Below, in pieces: positions 14,629 through 22,222 of a stretch of 64,000 nt of DNA; position 1 is the first letter of the stretch; every line of letters starts with the position of its first letter. Origin of the DNA: Micromonospora cathayae (GTDB taxonomy: Bacteria > Actinomycetota > Actinomycetes > Mycobacteriales > Micromonosporaceae); assembly GCF_028993575.1 (NCBI RefSeq), contig NZ_CP118615.1, positions 4,059,001 to 4,123,000 on the forward strand. The letters run 5' to 3'. The notes under the pieces are model-generated. The model was not told where the DNA came from. It did no database searches and worked only from the letters and a program-made list of their open reading frames with translations. The translations under genes and the position numbers were made by a program.

Positions 14629-16458
14629 GTGACTGCTGCCGACGTCAGGGGCTGCGACCCGGGCGACGGACGGATCTCCACGCCGAGTGCCGCACGGGCT
14701 CCGGCGTGGTCCGCCGACGCCACGACCCGGCCTGCCCAGTCCCTGCCACCCACGCAGTCCCTGCCGCCCCTGGACCCGGACCGCGCCCCGACCGAACCGG
14801 ACTGGTCCGAGGTCGTCGAGCACTTCCGGGAGGGCTTCGTCGTCTGCGACGCCGCCGGGGTGGTGCGTCATCTCAGCCCGGTCGCCGCCCGGCTCCTCCC
14901 CGAGATCACCGTGGGTGAGCTGCTGGTCGCCGCCGGGATCACCGCCCTGACCGGGTCCGACGACCGCACGGACCGCACCGACCTCACCCACCATGACCGT
15001 CGGCTCCGCGTCCGGCGGGTGCCGCTGTCCGGTCGCCGGTGCTGCTGGTACGTCGAGGACGTCACCGAGAGCGTCAGCCGGGCCGACGCCCTGCTCGCCG
15101 AGCGGGCCCGGTCGGCGTTCCTGGCCACCACCGGCGAGAAGCTCGGCAACCCGCTGCACCCGGACCGGGCGGCGGCGGCCACGGTCCGGCTCGCCGTACC
15201 CGCCCTGGGCGACGTGGCGGTGCTGGTGCTCGCTCCGCGTACCGGACGGGTCCGCTGGTGGCGGGCGGCCCGGGTGGACGACGACGTCCCTGCGGTCGAC
15301 AGCGGCATCCTCGGCGTCACCGACCTGCCACCCGCGATCGACGAGGGACTGGCCGGGACCGAACCGCACGCGGTGGACTGGCTGGTCGACCAGGCCGCCG
15401 AGGCCGGCTGGTTGCCGGGCCTGGCCGTGCCGGACGTCTGCGCCCGCCTGGTTCCACTGCCCGGTCGGGGCGCGCCCGCCGGTGTGCTGCTCGTCGCGCG
15501 GCGGGCGACCCGGCGCTACGACGAGGACGACGTCGAGCTGCTCCGCGCGTTCGCCTCCCGGGCCGGCGCGGCGCTGACCTCGGCGGCGCTCTACCGCGAC
15601 CAGGCCGAGGTCGCCGACACCCTCCAGGCGAGCCTGCTGCCGGTGGAACCGGCCGAGGCGGCCGGCGTGCAGTGGGGCACCGCCTACCGGCCGGCCCAGG
15701 CCGGGCTGCGGATCGGCGGCGACTTCTACGGCTCACACCCACTACCCGACGGTGGCTCCCTGTTCTATCTGGGGGACGTGTCGGGCAAGGGCGTGGAGGC
15801 GGCGGTCTTCACCGGGCAGTTGCGCCAGTGCCTCCAGGCCCTGCACCGGGTCGAGTACCATCCCGCCCGGCTGCTGCGGCTGCTCAACGACGCGCTGCTG
15901 GAGACCACGCTCGCCAACGGCCAGGGCCGCTTCGCCACGATGGTGCTCGGAGTGGTCCGGCCGCACCGCGACGGCACCCTGACCCTGACCATGGCCGGTG
16001 GCGGTCACCTGCCGCCCCTGCTGGTGCGGGCCTCCGGAGCGGTGGAACCGGTGCCGCTGAGCGGCATGCTGATCGGCGTGGTGCCCGATCCGCGCATCGG
16101 CGAGGTGACGGTGACCCTCGCCCCGGGCGAGACCTGCCTGCTGTACAGCGACGGGGTCACCGAGGCCCGGGGTGGCCGGCGGGGGGACGAGCTGTTCGGC
16201 GTGGACCGGTTGGTGCACGCCATCAGCGGCTGCCACCGGATGCCCGCGCCGGCGCTCGCCGAGCGGATCGAGCAGGTGACCAGCGACTGGCTGGCCCACG
16301 GCGACCACGACGACATCGCGGTGCTGGCGATGCGGGCGGTCGGCGCCGTCGCCCGAGGCCCCCGGCACCTGCACGCGGTGCCCGACCTGACCGCCCCCGC
16401 CCCGATCCCGCAGCCGTCCGGCCCGGGACGCCCCGACCGGAGGACGTACCGACCGTGA
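14629..16458 (+). CDS. PAS-GAF-SpoIIE (PP2C) serine phosphatase
   Basis: A 609-residue sensor phosphatase. About residues 50-140 form a PAS-like domain (VVEHFREGFVVCDAAGVV), 155-325 a GAF-like domain, and 345-585 the SpoIIE/PP2C catalytic domain. The catalytic metal-binding acidic residues are visible in RIGGDFYG, LGDVSGKGVEAAVF, LYSDGVTEARGG and HGDHDDIAVLAM. Such enzymes dephosphorylate STAS antagonists to activate sigma factors, with PAS/GAF domains sensing the signal. The GTG start lies behind AAGGAG. Its last codons overlap the GTG of the cobalamin-binding protein gene, so the two are translationally coupled and probably function together. The adjacent STAS proteins are obvious substrates. 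Confidence 0.92.
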   Translation: MTAADVRGCDPGDGRISTPSAARAPAWSADATTRPAQSLPPTQSLPPLDPDRAPTEPDWSEVVEHFREGFVVCDAAGVVRHLSPVAARLLPEITVGELLVAAGITALTGSDDRTDRTDLTHHDRRLRVRRVPLSGRRCCWYVEDVTESVSRADALLAERARSAFLATTGEKLGNPLHPDRAAAATVRLAVPALGDVAVLVLAPRTGRVRWWRAARVDDDVPAVDSGILGVTDLPPAIDEGLAGTEPHAVDWLVDQAAEAGWLPGLAVPDVCARLVPLPGRGAPAGVLLVARRATRRYDEDDVELLRAFASRAGAALTSAALYRDQAEVADTLQASLLPVEPAEAAGVQWGTAYRPAQAGLRIGGDFYGSHPLPDGGSLFYLGDVSGKGVEAAVFTGQLRQCLQALHRVEYHPARLLRLLNDALLETTLANGQGRFATMVLGVVRPHRDGTLTLTMAGGGHLPPLLVRASGAVEPVPLSGMLIGVVPDPRIGEVTVTLAPGETCLLYSDGVTEARGGRRGDELFGVDRLVHAISGCHRMPAPALAERIEQVTSDWLAHGDHDDIAVLAMRAVGAVARGPRHLHAVPDLTAPAPIPQPSGPGRPDRRTYRP

Positions 16459-17501
16459 CCAGTCCCGCGACCGTCGACCTGACCGCCGCCTATCCGGCCT
16501 ACCTGGCGTGCCTGGAGGAAGCCGACGAGTACGCGGCGGTGGACATGGTGACCGGTCTGCTCGACCGGGGGGTGCCGGCCGAGCCGATCCTGCTCGACCT
16601 GGTCGCCCCGGCCCAGGCCGAGGTGGGGGAACGCTGGGCGCGCAACGAGTGGAGCGTGGCGCAGGAACACGCCGCGACCCACATCAGCGACCGGGTGGTG
16701 GCCGCCGTGTCCGCGTACGCCAGCCCGCGTCCGTCCCGCGGCCACGTGGTGGTGGCCTGCATGGACGGGGAGTGGCACGCGCTGCCGGCCCGGCTGGTGG
16801 CGGAGGTGCTCCGGCTGCGCGGTTGGCAGGTCACCTTCCTCGGGGCGAGCGTTCCCGCCGCCCACCTGGTCGGGTACCTGCAACGGCACGACGCGCACGC
16901 GGTCGCGCTGGCCTGCGCGCTGCCGATGCGGCTGCCGCACGCCCACCGGATGATCGAGGCGTGCCGGCGGTCCGACGTGCCGGTGCTGGTCGGTGGTCGC
17001 GGCTTCGGCGCGGACGGGCGGTGGGCCCGGCGGCTGGGGGTGGCCTGGGCTCCGGACGCGCTGGCGGCGGCGGCGCTGGTCGCCGACGAGCGGGCGTTGC
17101 GGCGGGTGCCGGCGGCCGACCTGGCGCACCTGGCCGACGACGAGTACGCCGGTCTGCTCCGTCGCCGCGCCGAGCTGATCGACTCGGCGCTGGTCGATCT
17201 GCGGGACCGCTCCCCCGGGGTGGCGAACTACGACGCCGCGCAGCTCGACGCGACCATCAGCGACCTCGGCCACATCGTCGACTTCCTCGCCGCCGCCGTC
17301 TATGTGGACGACGTCCGACTGTTCACCGATTTCGTCGGGTGGCTGGCGGCGATCCTGTCCAGTCGCGGCGTGCCGGTGGCGTCGGTGACGCAGACTCTGG
17401 AACACTTCTCACAGGCGCTGCGGGACTTTCCCCGGGCCGGTCGGTTCCTCGACGCCAGCCGGAGCGTGGCGACGGTCTCCCCGGCGCTCAGCCGGAGCTG
17501 A
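16455..17501 (+). CDS. Cobalamin (B12)-binding regulatory protein with CarH-type signature
   Basis: A 348-residue protein. Residues 1-90 form the helical B12-binding cap, and 95-215 a Rossmann B12-binding domain. W61 is separated by exactly nine residues from E71-H72, the W-x9-EH motif that marks the light-sensing cobalamin domain of CarH/LitR. The lower axial His is likely H108 in DGEWHALP (E-x-H; the usual glycine three residues on is Pro). Residues 245-348 are a separate helical domain I cannot name. There is no DNA-binding domain, so it should signal by protein contact. The start GTG overlaps the phosphatase stop. B12 binding is likely; light sensing is inference. Confidence 0.85.
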   Translation: MTSPATVDLTAAYPAYLACLEEADEYAAVDMVTGLLDRGVPAEPILLDLVAPAQAEVGERWARNEWSVAQEHAATHISDRVVAAVSAYASPRPSRGHVVVACMDGEWHALPARLVAEVLRLRGWQVTFLGASVPAAHLVGYLQRHDAHAVALACALPMRLPHAHRMIEACRRSDVPVLVGGRGFGADGRWARRLGVAWAPDALAAAALVADERALRRVPAADLAHLADDEYAGLLRRRAELIDSALVDLRDRSPGVANYDAAQLDATISDLGHIVDFLAAAVYVDDVRLFTDFVGWLAAILSSRGVPVASVTQTLEHFSQALRDFPRAGRFLDASRSVATVSPALSRS

Positions 17502-17512
17502 GCCCACGGTGG

Positions 17513-17556
17513 GTGACCCCGCCCGGAGGCCCTGCTTATACTTGCTGCACTGCAAG
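17513..17556 (+). promoter_or_regulatory. Promoter with overlapping inverted repeat
   Basis: GTGACC (17513-17518) and TATACT (17537-17542) are separated by 18 bases, a good housekeeping-type promoter for the STAS gene. CTTGC and GCAAG (within 17541-17556) form an inverted repeat across the expected start site and may be an operator. Confidence 0.55.
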
Positions 17557-17588
17557 CATCCGCCTGTGGTCAAGCGAGAGGGAACACC

Positions 17589-17933
17589 TTGACGTTCACC
17601 GTCGCGTACGCCCAGGGGGATGACGGTGCTGTCTGCCTGCGCCTGGCGGGGGAACTCGACATGAGCACCGCGCCCGAGCTCAACGCGGCAGTCGACCAGC
17701 TCATCGCCGACGGACACACCCGCCTGCTGGTCGACCTGAGCGAGCTGACCTTCTGCGACTCCACCGGCATCGCCGCCTTCGTCCGGGGCGACAACACCGC
17801 CGCCGGGCTCGACGGCTGGTTGCGGCTCACCGGGGCCACCGGACGGGTCGCCCGGGTACTCAGCGTGACCGGACTGGCCGAGGTGCTCCGCTACGATCCC
17901 GATGCCGACCCGGCCTCACACGCCTGCCGGTGA
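17589..17933 (+). CDS. STAS domain anti-sigma factor antagonist
   Basis: A 114-residue SpoIIAA/RsbV-like protein. LVDLSELTFCDSTGIAAFVR contains the conserved phosphorylatable Ser, and ELDMSTAPELNAAVDQLI is the typical first helix. The start is TTG with GAGAGGGA upstream, as judged by the family N-terminus. It has its own promoter but lies on the same strand as the phosphatase and B12 protein, so read-through is possible. It is the most natural target of that phosphatase by orientation. The response regulator follows 70 bases later. Confidence 0.9.
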   Translation: MTFTVAYAQGDDGAVCLRLAGELDMSTAPELNAAVDQLIADGHTRLLVDLSELTFCDSTGIAAFVRGDNTAAGLDGWLRLTGATGRVARVLSVTGLAEVLRYDPDADPASHACR

Positions 17934-18003
17934 TCGGTTACATTTCCCCGCCGGCACACCCCACCGTCCGGTTTCGTACCACCGTCACAGGAGGCAGGTA
18001 GCC

Positions 18004-18450
18004 ATGGGCGTAGACACGCCGAGCCCCGTTCGGATCCTGGTGGTGGACGACGACCCGGGTGACGTGCTCATGATCGAGGAGGCCCTGGAGGACTCCGACG
18101 TCGACAAGATCATCGACGTGGTCAGCGACGGCCAGGAGGCGATGGAGTTCCTCCGCCAGGAGGGCCGGCACACCGACGCCAAGCGCCCCGACGTCATCCT
18201 CCTGGACCTGAACATGCCCCGGATGGACGGCCGGCAGGTGCTCGGCGAGGTCAAGAGCGACCCGGATCTGCGTACCATTCCGATCGTGGTGCTGACCACC
18301 TCCAACGCGGACACCGACATCGTCGGCAGCTACACCCTCCAGGCGAACGCGTACGTGACGAAGCCGATCGACCTGGACGACTTCAACGACGTGGTGCGCC
18401 GGATCGACGAGTTCTTCGGCCGCGTCGTGGTGCTGCCCAAGCGTTCCTGA
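18004..18450 (+). CDS. Receiver-only response regulator (Rcp1-like)
   Basis: A 148-residue CheY-fold protein with no output domain. ILVVDDDPGDVLMIEEALE holds the acidic pocket, VILLDLNMPRMDGRQVLGEVK the phosphoacceptor Asp, VLTTSNADTDI the Thr, and AYVTKPIDLDDF the conserved Lys. The long beta4-alpha4 segment and DLNMPRMDG pattern are typical of the Rcp1 class that often pairs with phytochrome-type or hybrid histidine kinases. No kinase gene is adjacent. The ATG has GGAGG at ten bases. Its place behind the PP2C-B12-STAS genes suggests it belongs to the same signalling module. Confidence 0.88.
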   Translation: MGVDTPSPVRILVVDDDPGDVLMIEEALEDSDVDKIIDVVSDGQEAMEFLRQEGRHTDAKRPDVILLDLNMPRMDGRQVLGEVKSDPDLRTIPIVVLTTSNADTDIVGSYTLQANAYVTKPIDLDDFNDVVRRIDEFFGRVVVLPKRS

Positions 18451-18767
18451 CCGCGCCCGCGTCCCGCTCCACCCGCTCCGTCGCCCTCGCTCCCACCGCG
18501 CCCGTCCTCCGGTCCCTCCGCCTCCGTGCCGGCCGTGCCCGCCGTCCCGGTCCGTCGCCTTCGTGCCGGCCGTGCCCGTCGTCCCCGGTCCACCGGCCGT
18601 CGTCCCGGGCCCGGCCACCGGTGTCCGTCGATCACCAGTCCACCCGGGCTGCCGCCGGCGTGTCGTGGGGTGGGCCGGCCATTTGCCGGAAACCGCTGCG
18701 CGCCCGGCCGTCCGGCCGGAGGATCGGCGGTGGGGGAGTTCGCCATCGGCGGACGGGAGGCGGCGAC
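18451..18767. other. Low-complexity intergenic region with 37-bp repeat
   Basis: About 315 bases of C-rich sequence. A segment beginning CGTGCCGGCCGTGCCCG occurs at 18525 and again at 18562 (period 37). No gene with a ribosome site was found. The promoter of the DivIVA-like gene should lie near the right end. Confidence 0.55.
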
Positions 18768-19193
18768 GTGAGATTCTCCGTGGTGGAGATGGGATACGAC
18801 CAGCGGCAGGTGGATTCCTGCCTGGACGACCTGAGTGCCCGGTTGGCCGAGCTGGCGGCCCGTGCCGCCGGTGCCGGGGTCCTGGGCGACGTCGGGTGGG
18901 AGCAGTTCCGGGACGAGGTGGTCCGGCTGCGGGACCTGGTCGACGCGCGGCGGCCCGATGTCGTACCGGTGCCGGTCGACACACCCACGGCTGCCGCCGC
19001 GCCGCCCGTCACCGGGCGCGGCGCTCCGCCGATCGCCACCGCCCTCCCGCCGACCACCGCAGTGCCGCCGATCGCCACCTCCCCGCCGACCACCGTCACG
19101 TCCCCGCCGACCACCGCCGCCACATCCCTGCCGATCGCCACCACCCTGCCGATGACGGCTGGCGGGGCCACCGGCGGCGTGCGGGGCCGCTGA
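18768..19193 (+). CDS. DivIVA-motif protein with Pro/Thr-rich tail
   Basis: A 141-residue protein. The N-terminus FSVVEMGYDQRQVDSCLDDL resembles the DivIVA/'GYD..QVD.FL' helix found in many actinobacterial polar-growth and hypothetical proteins. A coiled-coil-like helix continues to about residue 65. The rest is low complexity, built from variations of PPTT and PPIAT, probably disordered. The GTG follows GGGAGG. The function is unknown; septum or pole association is only a suggestion. It converges on the lytic-transglycosylase-like gene. Confidence 0.6.
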   Translation: MRFSVVEMGYDQRQVDSCLDDLSARLAELAARAAGAGVLGDVGWEQFRDEVVRLRDLVDARRPDVVPVPVDTPTAAAAPPVTGRGAPPIATALPPTTAVPPIATSPPTTVTSPPTTAATSLPIATTLPMTAGGATGGVRGR

Positions 19194-19240
19194 CCGCTGA
19201 CCGGGTCATGCGGTGGCCGGGTCTTCCGGTGTCCTCGTCA

Positions 19241-19289
19241 TCTGGGTGTCCGGATCGTCTGGGTGTCCGGGGCGTCGGTGTCCGGGGCG
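19241..19289. repeat. Short tandem repeat between convergent genes
   Basis: Three near copies of TCTGGGTGTCCGGGGCG with a 17-, 17- and 15-base period between the DivIVA-like and lytic-enzyme genes. No hairpin terminator is obvious. Confidence 0.6.
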
Positions 19290-19328
19290 TCCGGCTCACC
19301 GGGCGGGTGACCCGGGCCGGGCGGTCGC

Positions 19329-20162
19329 TCAGGTCAGCGCGTCGACCACCGTGGTGGCCCGGCGCTCGTGCTTGGCGTACGCGCCCGGGTAGGCGGACCG
19401 CTGCACGGCCTGGGCGGCGCCGGTGACGCTCATGTCCTGCCAGCCGGGAACCTTGCGCAGCGCCTGGTAGAAGGCGCGGGACGCGTACGCCGGCTGCATC
19501 AACTCGCGTACGCTGCCCCAGCCGCTGCTCGGCCGCTGCTGGAACAGTCCGACCGAGTCGTGGTCGTCGCCGCTGCCCTGGTGCGGGTACCGGGACGACT
19601 CGGCGAGCCGGTCGCTGGCCAGGTTGTGCAGGTTGCTCTCCTGGATCGCGGTGGAGACCGCCACCACCAGGGCGCGGCGGGGCATCTTCAGCTCGACTCC
19701 GACGTCCACGATCGTCTTCGCGTTGTCCATCTGCCGCTGGCTCAGCCCGGCGACCGGCTCGGGACGGGCTGGCTTGCGGGGGCGGGGCGGCGTCGTACCG
19801 GCCGAGGGGCTGACGGTGGCGCTGGCCGTCGGGGTGGGTACGGCGCCGCGCTGGTACGACCGGGACGCCCGCTGGTCGGCCTCGGCGGCGCTGACCGCCC
19901 GGTCGGCCAGTGAGTCGCGCAGCGGCTCCTCGTCGCCGGTGGCGGCCCGCGTACCGGCGAACAGGCCGACGCCGAGGCAGCAGGTGACGCCGGTGGCGAG
20001 TGCGACCCGGGCGGGGGTGGAGGCGAGCCGTGGCCGTCGCCGTGGCCGGCGGTCCTCGGCGCGGTGGCGGCCGATGGTCCGAACGGTCGATGCCGCGTCG
20101 TCCGGACGGTGATCCGGCCGCGCGCTGGTCAGCTTCTGGTCAGCGGAGTCGTCAGGGTGCAC
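19329..20162 (-). CDS. Membrane-anchored lytic-transglycosylase-like protein
   Basis: A 277-residue protein. The first 50 residues are basic and cytoplasmic, followed by a membrane helix (about 50-72, RVALATGVTCCLGVGLFAG), a Pro/Thr-rich linker, and a C-terminal lysozyme-like domain (about 145-277). IQESNLHNLA contains the Glu expected as catalytic acid, and SVGLFQQRPSSGWG is a signature of actinobacterial peptidoglycan-hydrolase-like proteins. It is therefore probably an outside-facing, signal-anchored murein hydrolase. The upstream region is an unusual AT-rich segment, so expression may be tightly regulated; I saw no ydaO riboswitch. Confidence 0.75.
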   Translation of the reverse strand: MHPDDSADQKLTSARPDHRPDDAASTVRTIGRHRAEDRRPRRRPRLASTPARVALATGVTCCLGVGLFAGTRAATGDEEPLRDSLADRAVSAAEADQRASRSYQRGAVPTPTASATVSPSAGTTPPRPRKPARPEPVAGLSQRQMDNAKTIVDVGVELKMPRRALVVAVSTAIQESNLHNLASDRLAESSRYPHQGSGDDHDSVGLFQQRPSSGWGSVRELMQPAYASRAFYQALRKVPGWQDMSVTGAAQAVQRSAYPGAYAKHERRATTVVDALT

Positions 20163-20523
20163 CCGCCGAGGCTAGAAAGTATCTTGGCCGTTGCCATCGG
20201 CGTGAATGGTGGCATCAGCCACAATTAGCGGCAATCGCGCCCATTATTGCCCGCTATTTACCGCCAAATTCGGCGAACCGGGCAAATGCTTATCCGGGCT
20301 GGTAAGGCGGTGCGGAGGGGACAAGTCCGCTGCCGATCGGCGCCCACCACGGCCCAGCCCAGGGGTCGTCCGTTCGGCCCAGCCCCGATGGGCCGTTCTC
20401 GGCCGGGCGACGACCGCTGTCCGCCGGAGCGGCGGTGTTCAACGACGCCGTTCTCCACCGGGCTCGGCGACAGCCGTTCTCCACCCGGGCTCGGCGACAG
20501 AGTTCCCGCTGCGCTGGCGGTGT
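20163..20523. other. AT-rich regulatory region followed by repeats
   Basis: The half next to the lytic-enzyme gene (about 20168-20300) is markedly AT-richer than anything else here. It has an inverted repeat GGCAAT (20230-20235)/ATTGCC (20246-20251) and further GGCAAA-type words. The other half is GC-rich with tandem repeats. No supportable gene in either strand. Confidence 0.6.
20448..20500. repeat. 26/27-bp tandem duplication
   Basis: CCGTTCTCCACCGGGCTCGG and its next six bases occur at 20448-20473 and, with one extra C, at 20474-20500. A partial third copy (CCGTTCTCC) lies about 30 bases on, next to the OsmC gene. Confidence 0.75.
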
Positions 20524-20949
20524 TCAGCGGCGACCGTTCTCCGCTGCGGTGACGGTGAGCCGGTGCCGGCTCAGGTCACTGGTCGAGAACGGCCACAGCC
20601 GGTCGGCCTGCTCCACCAGGCCGGCGAGCTGCTCCCGGCTCAACCCGATGGACGAGATCGAGGCGTGCACGTCGGCCTGGTACCGGCCGTCGTCGGCCCG
20701 ACCCAACTTGACCTCGGCGCGTACCTGCACCGTGTGCGCCTCGTCGGTGATCTCCTTGGCCGCCTCGACCGCCGCGTGGTGCAGACACGAGGCGAACGCC
20801 GCCGCGAGCAGCTGCTCCGGGGTGAGCCCGGTGCAGTGTGGCGCGAGCGGGGACGCCAGCGCCGTCGACAACCCACCGTCGTCGGTGTGTACGTGACCGC
20901 CCTCGGCGGTCGCCATCGCCTCGTGGAACCACGAACCCGGATCCGACAT
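20524..20949 (-). CDS. OsmC/Ohr-family protein
   Basis: A 141-residue OsmC-fold protein. LTPEQLLAAAFASCLHHA contains the family Cys that acts as peroxidatic residue in Ohr/OsmC thiol peroxidases. In Ohr the second, resolving Cys occurs in a CPYS-type motif. Here the matching segment reads DRLWPFSTSD, with Trp in place of Cys. An extra Cys lies at APHCTGL, but its position is different. It may act with another thiol or may not be a peroxidase. The chosen ATG follows GGGAGGAA. Confidence 0.85.
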   Translation of the reverse strand: MSDPGSWFHEAMATAEGGHVHTDDGGLSTALASPLAPHCTGLTPEQLLAAAFASCLHHAAVEAAKEITDEAHTVQVRAEVKLGRADDGRYQADVHASISSIGLSREQLAGLVEQADRLWPFSTSDLSRHRLTVTAAENGRR

Positions 20950-21034
20950 CGCCGTTCCTCCCGTCGTTCCCGGCACGGCTACCCGGCACCCGCCCGGCGA
21001 AACCGCCCGACCAGCGCCCGCCCGGTGACGGGCC

Positions 21035-21160
21035 GTCAGCCGGGCCCGGGAGTTCAGCCGGGCCCGGGAGGTTGGGCGGGTCGGGGCGTCAGGCGGCGGG
21101 GAGGTTGGGCGGCGGCGGGGCGTCAGGCGGCGGGGAGGTTGGGCGGCGGCGGGGCGTCAG
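21035..21160. repeat. 34-bp tandem repeat behind the kinase gene
   Basis: Two perfect copies of a 34-bp unit beginning GGCGTCAGGCGGCGGGGAGG (21085-21118, 21119-21152) and the first eight bases of a third, in which the kinase stop codon lies. A separate 17-18-bp duplication (CAGCCGGGCCCGGGAG) precedes it. Confidence 0.8.
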
Positions 21161-22104
21161 CTCTCCGTGCCGCCGCCCGGATCCACCACGGCCATCTCGG
21201 TCGGTGCGGTGGCGGCCCGTTCGGTCCACGGGGAGACGGGGGCGGCGGTCCGCTGCCGGGGCACCACGGTGGCCAACGGCACGTACACCCGGGCGTCGAC
21301 CGCTTCGGCGAGCACCAGCGCGGCGAACAGACTGGTCGGCCGGTCCGACGGATCCTCGGCCAGACAGCTCCGGCACAGGTCGGCCACCTCCGCCGGTAAC
21401 CCCTCCACCGCCGGCAGCGGCTCCGGCGGCTGACGGCGGCGGGTGCCCAACAGCTGCGTCGCCGTCGACGCCGGGTACGGCAGCCGACCGGTGAGGCAGT
21501 AGTAGAGCAGCACCCCCACCGCGTACATGTCGGCTGCGGTGGTGGCCGGCCGCTGCGCCAACTGCTCCGGCGCGAGGTACGCCGGGGTGCCGACCACCAT
21601 GCCCGCCGGCAGCTCGTCAGCCGTGCCACTGGTGGTGGCGATGCCGAAGTCCAGCACCTTCACCCCGGCCGGGGTGAGCACCACGTTGGCCGGCTTCACG
21701 TCCCTGTGCACGATGCCGTGGGCGTGTGCGGCGGCCAGCGCCGCGCTCACCTCGGCGCAGACCCGCACCGCGATCCGCCAGTCCAGCGGCCCGGAGCGGA
21801 CGTGCGCGGCCAGCGTCTCCCCCTCGGCCAACTCCATCACGATGTACGGCACCTGCTGCCCGGTGCCGGTGACGGCGGTGCCGAAGTCGTGCACGCTCGC
21901 CACGTTCGGGTGCACCAGCCGGGCCGCCGAGCGCGCTTCGGCCCGGATCCGCTCCACCGAGGTCGGGCCGTCGTGGTGGCCGGGCGAGATCAGCTTCACC
22001 GCCACCGTCCGGTCCAGCACCACGTCGTGGGCCCGCCAGACCTCCGACATGCCACCGACGCCGATGCGCTGTTCGAGCCGGTACCGCCCGTCCAGCGTCC
22101 TCAT
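21157..22104 (-). CDS. Cytosolic Ser/Thr protein kinase (PknB family)
   Basis: A 315-residue Hanks-type kinase. Motifs in order: IGVGGMSEVWRAHD (glycine loop), VAVKLI (ATP Lys), HGIVHRDVKPANVVL (catalytic loop), VLDFGIA (DFG), GTPAYLAPEQL (activation end) and the C-lobe. The kinase domain fills residues 1-265. A 50-residue tail has no membrane helix or sensor domain, unlike PknB, so it is cytosolic. Targets are unknown. The ATG follows GAGGAGCGG. Its stop codon falls inside a tandem repeat, so the C-terminus could vary between strains. Confidence 0.93.
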   Translation of the reverse strand: MRTLDGRYRLEQRIGVGGMSEVWRAHDVVLDRTVAVKLISPGHHDGPTSVERIRAEARSAARLVHPNVASVHDFGTAVTGTGQQVPYIVMELAEGETLAAHVRSGPLDWRIAVRVCAEVSAALAAAHAHGIVHRDVKPANVVLTPAGVKVLDFGIATTSGTADELPAGMVVGTPAYLAPEQLAQRPATTAADMYAVGVLLYYCLTGRLPYPASTATQLLGTRRRQPPEPLPAVEGLPAEVADLCRSCLAEDPSDRPTSLFAALVLAEAVDARVYVPLATVVPRQRTAAPVSPWTERAATAPTEMAVVDPGGGTES

Positions 22105-22222
22105 CGTGCCGCTCCTCGCCTCGTCCCCACGCCCCGCCCGCAGGTGCCCCCCGAGCCGGTACCCGGCCTCCGAGCAGCACAAACCGACAACCGGCGATCT
22201 CCGCGTGACGCTGTCCGAACGC

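Noticed and set aside
20163..20335. Possible ydaO-type c-di-AMP riboswitch upstream of the murein hydrolase-like gene
   Set aside because: Expected GGGTGAATC-type core and paired elements were not found in either strand.
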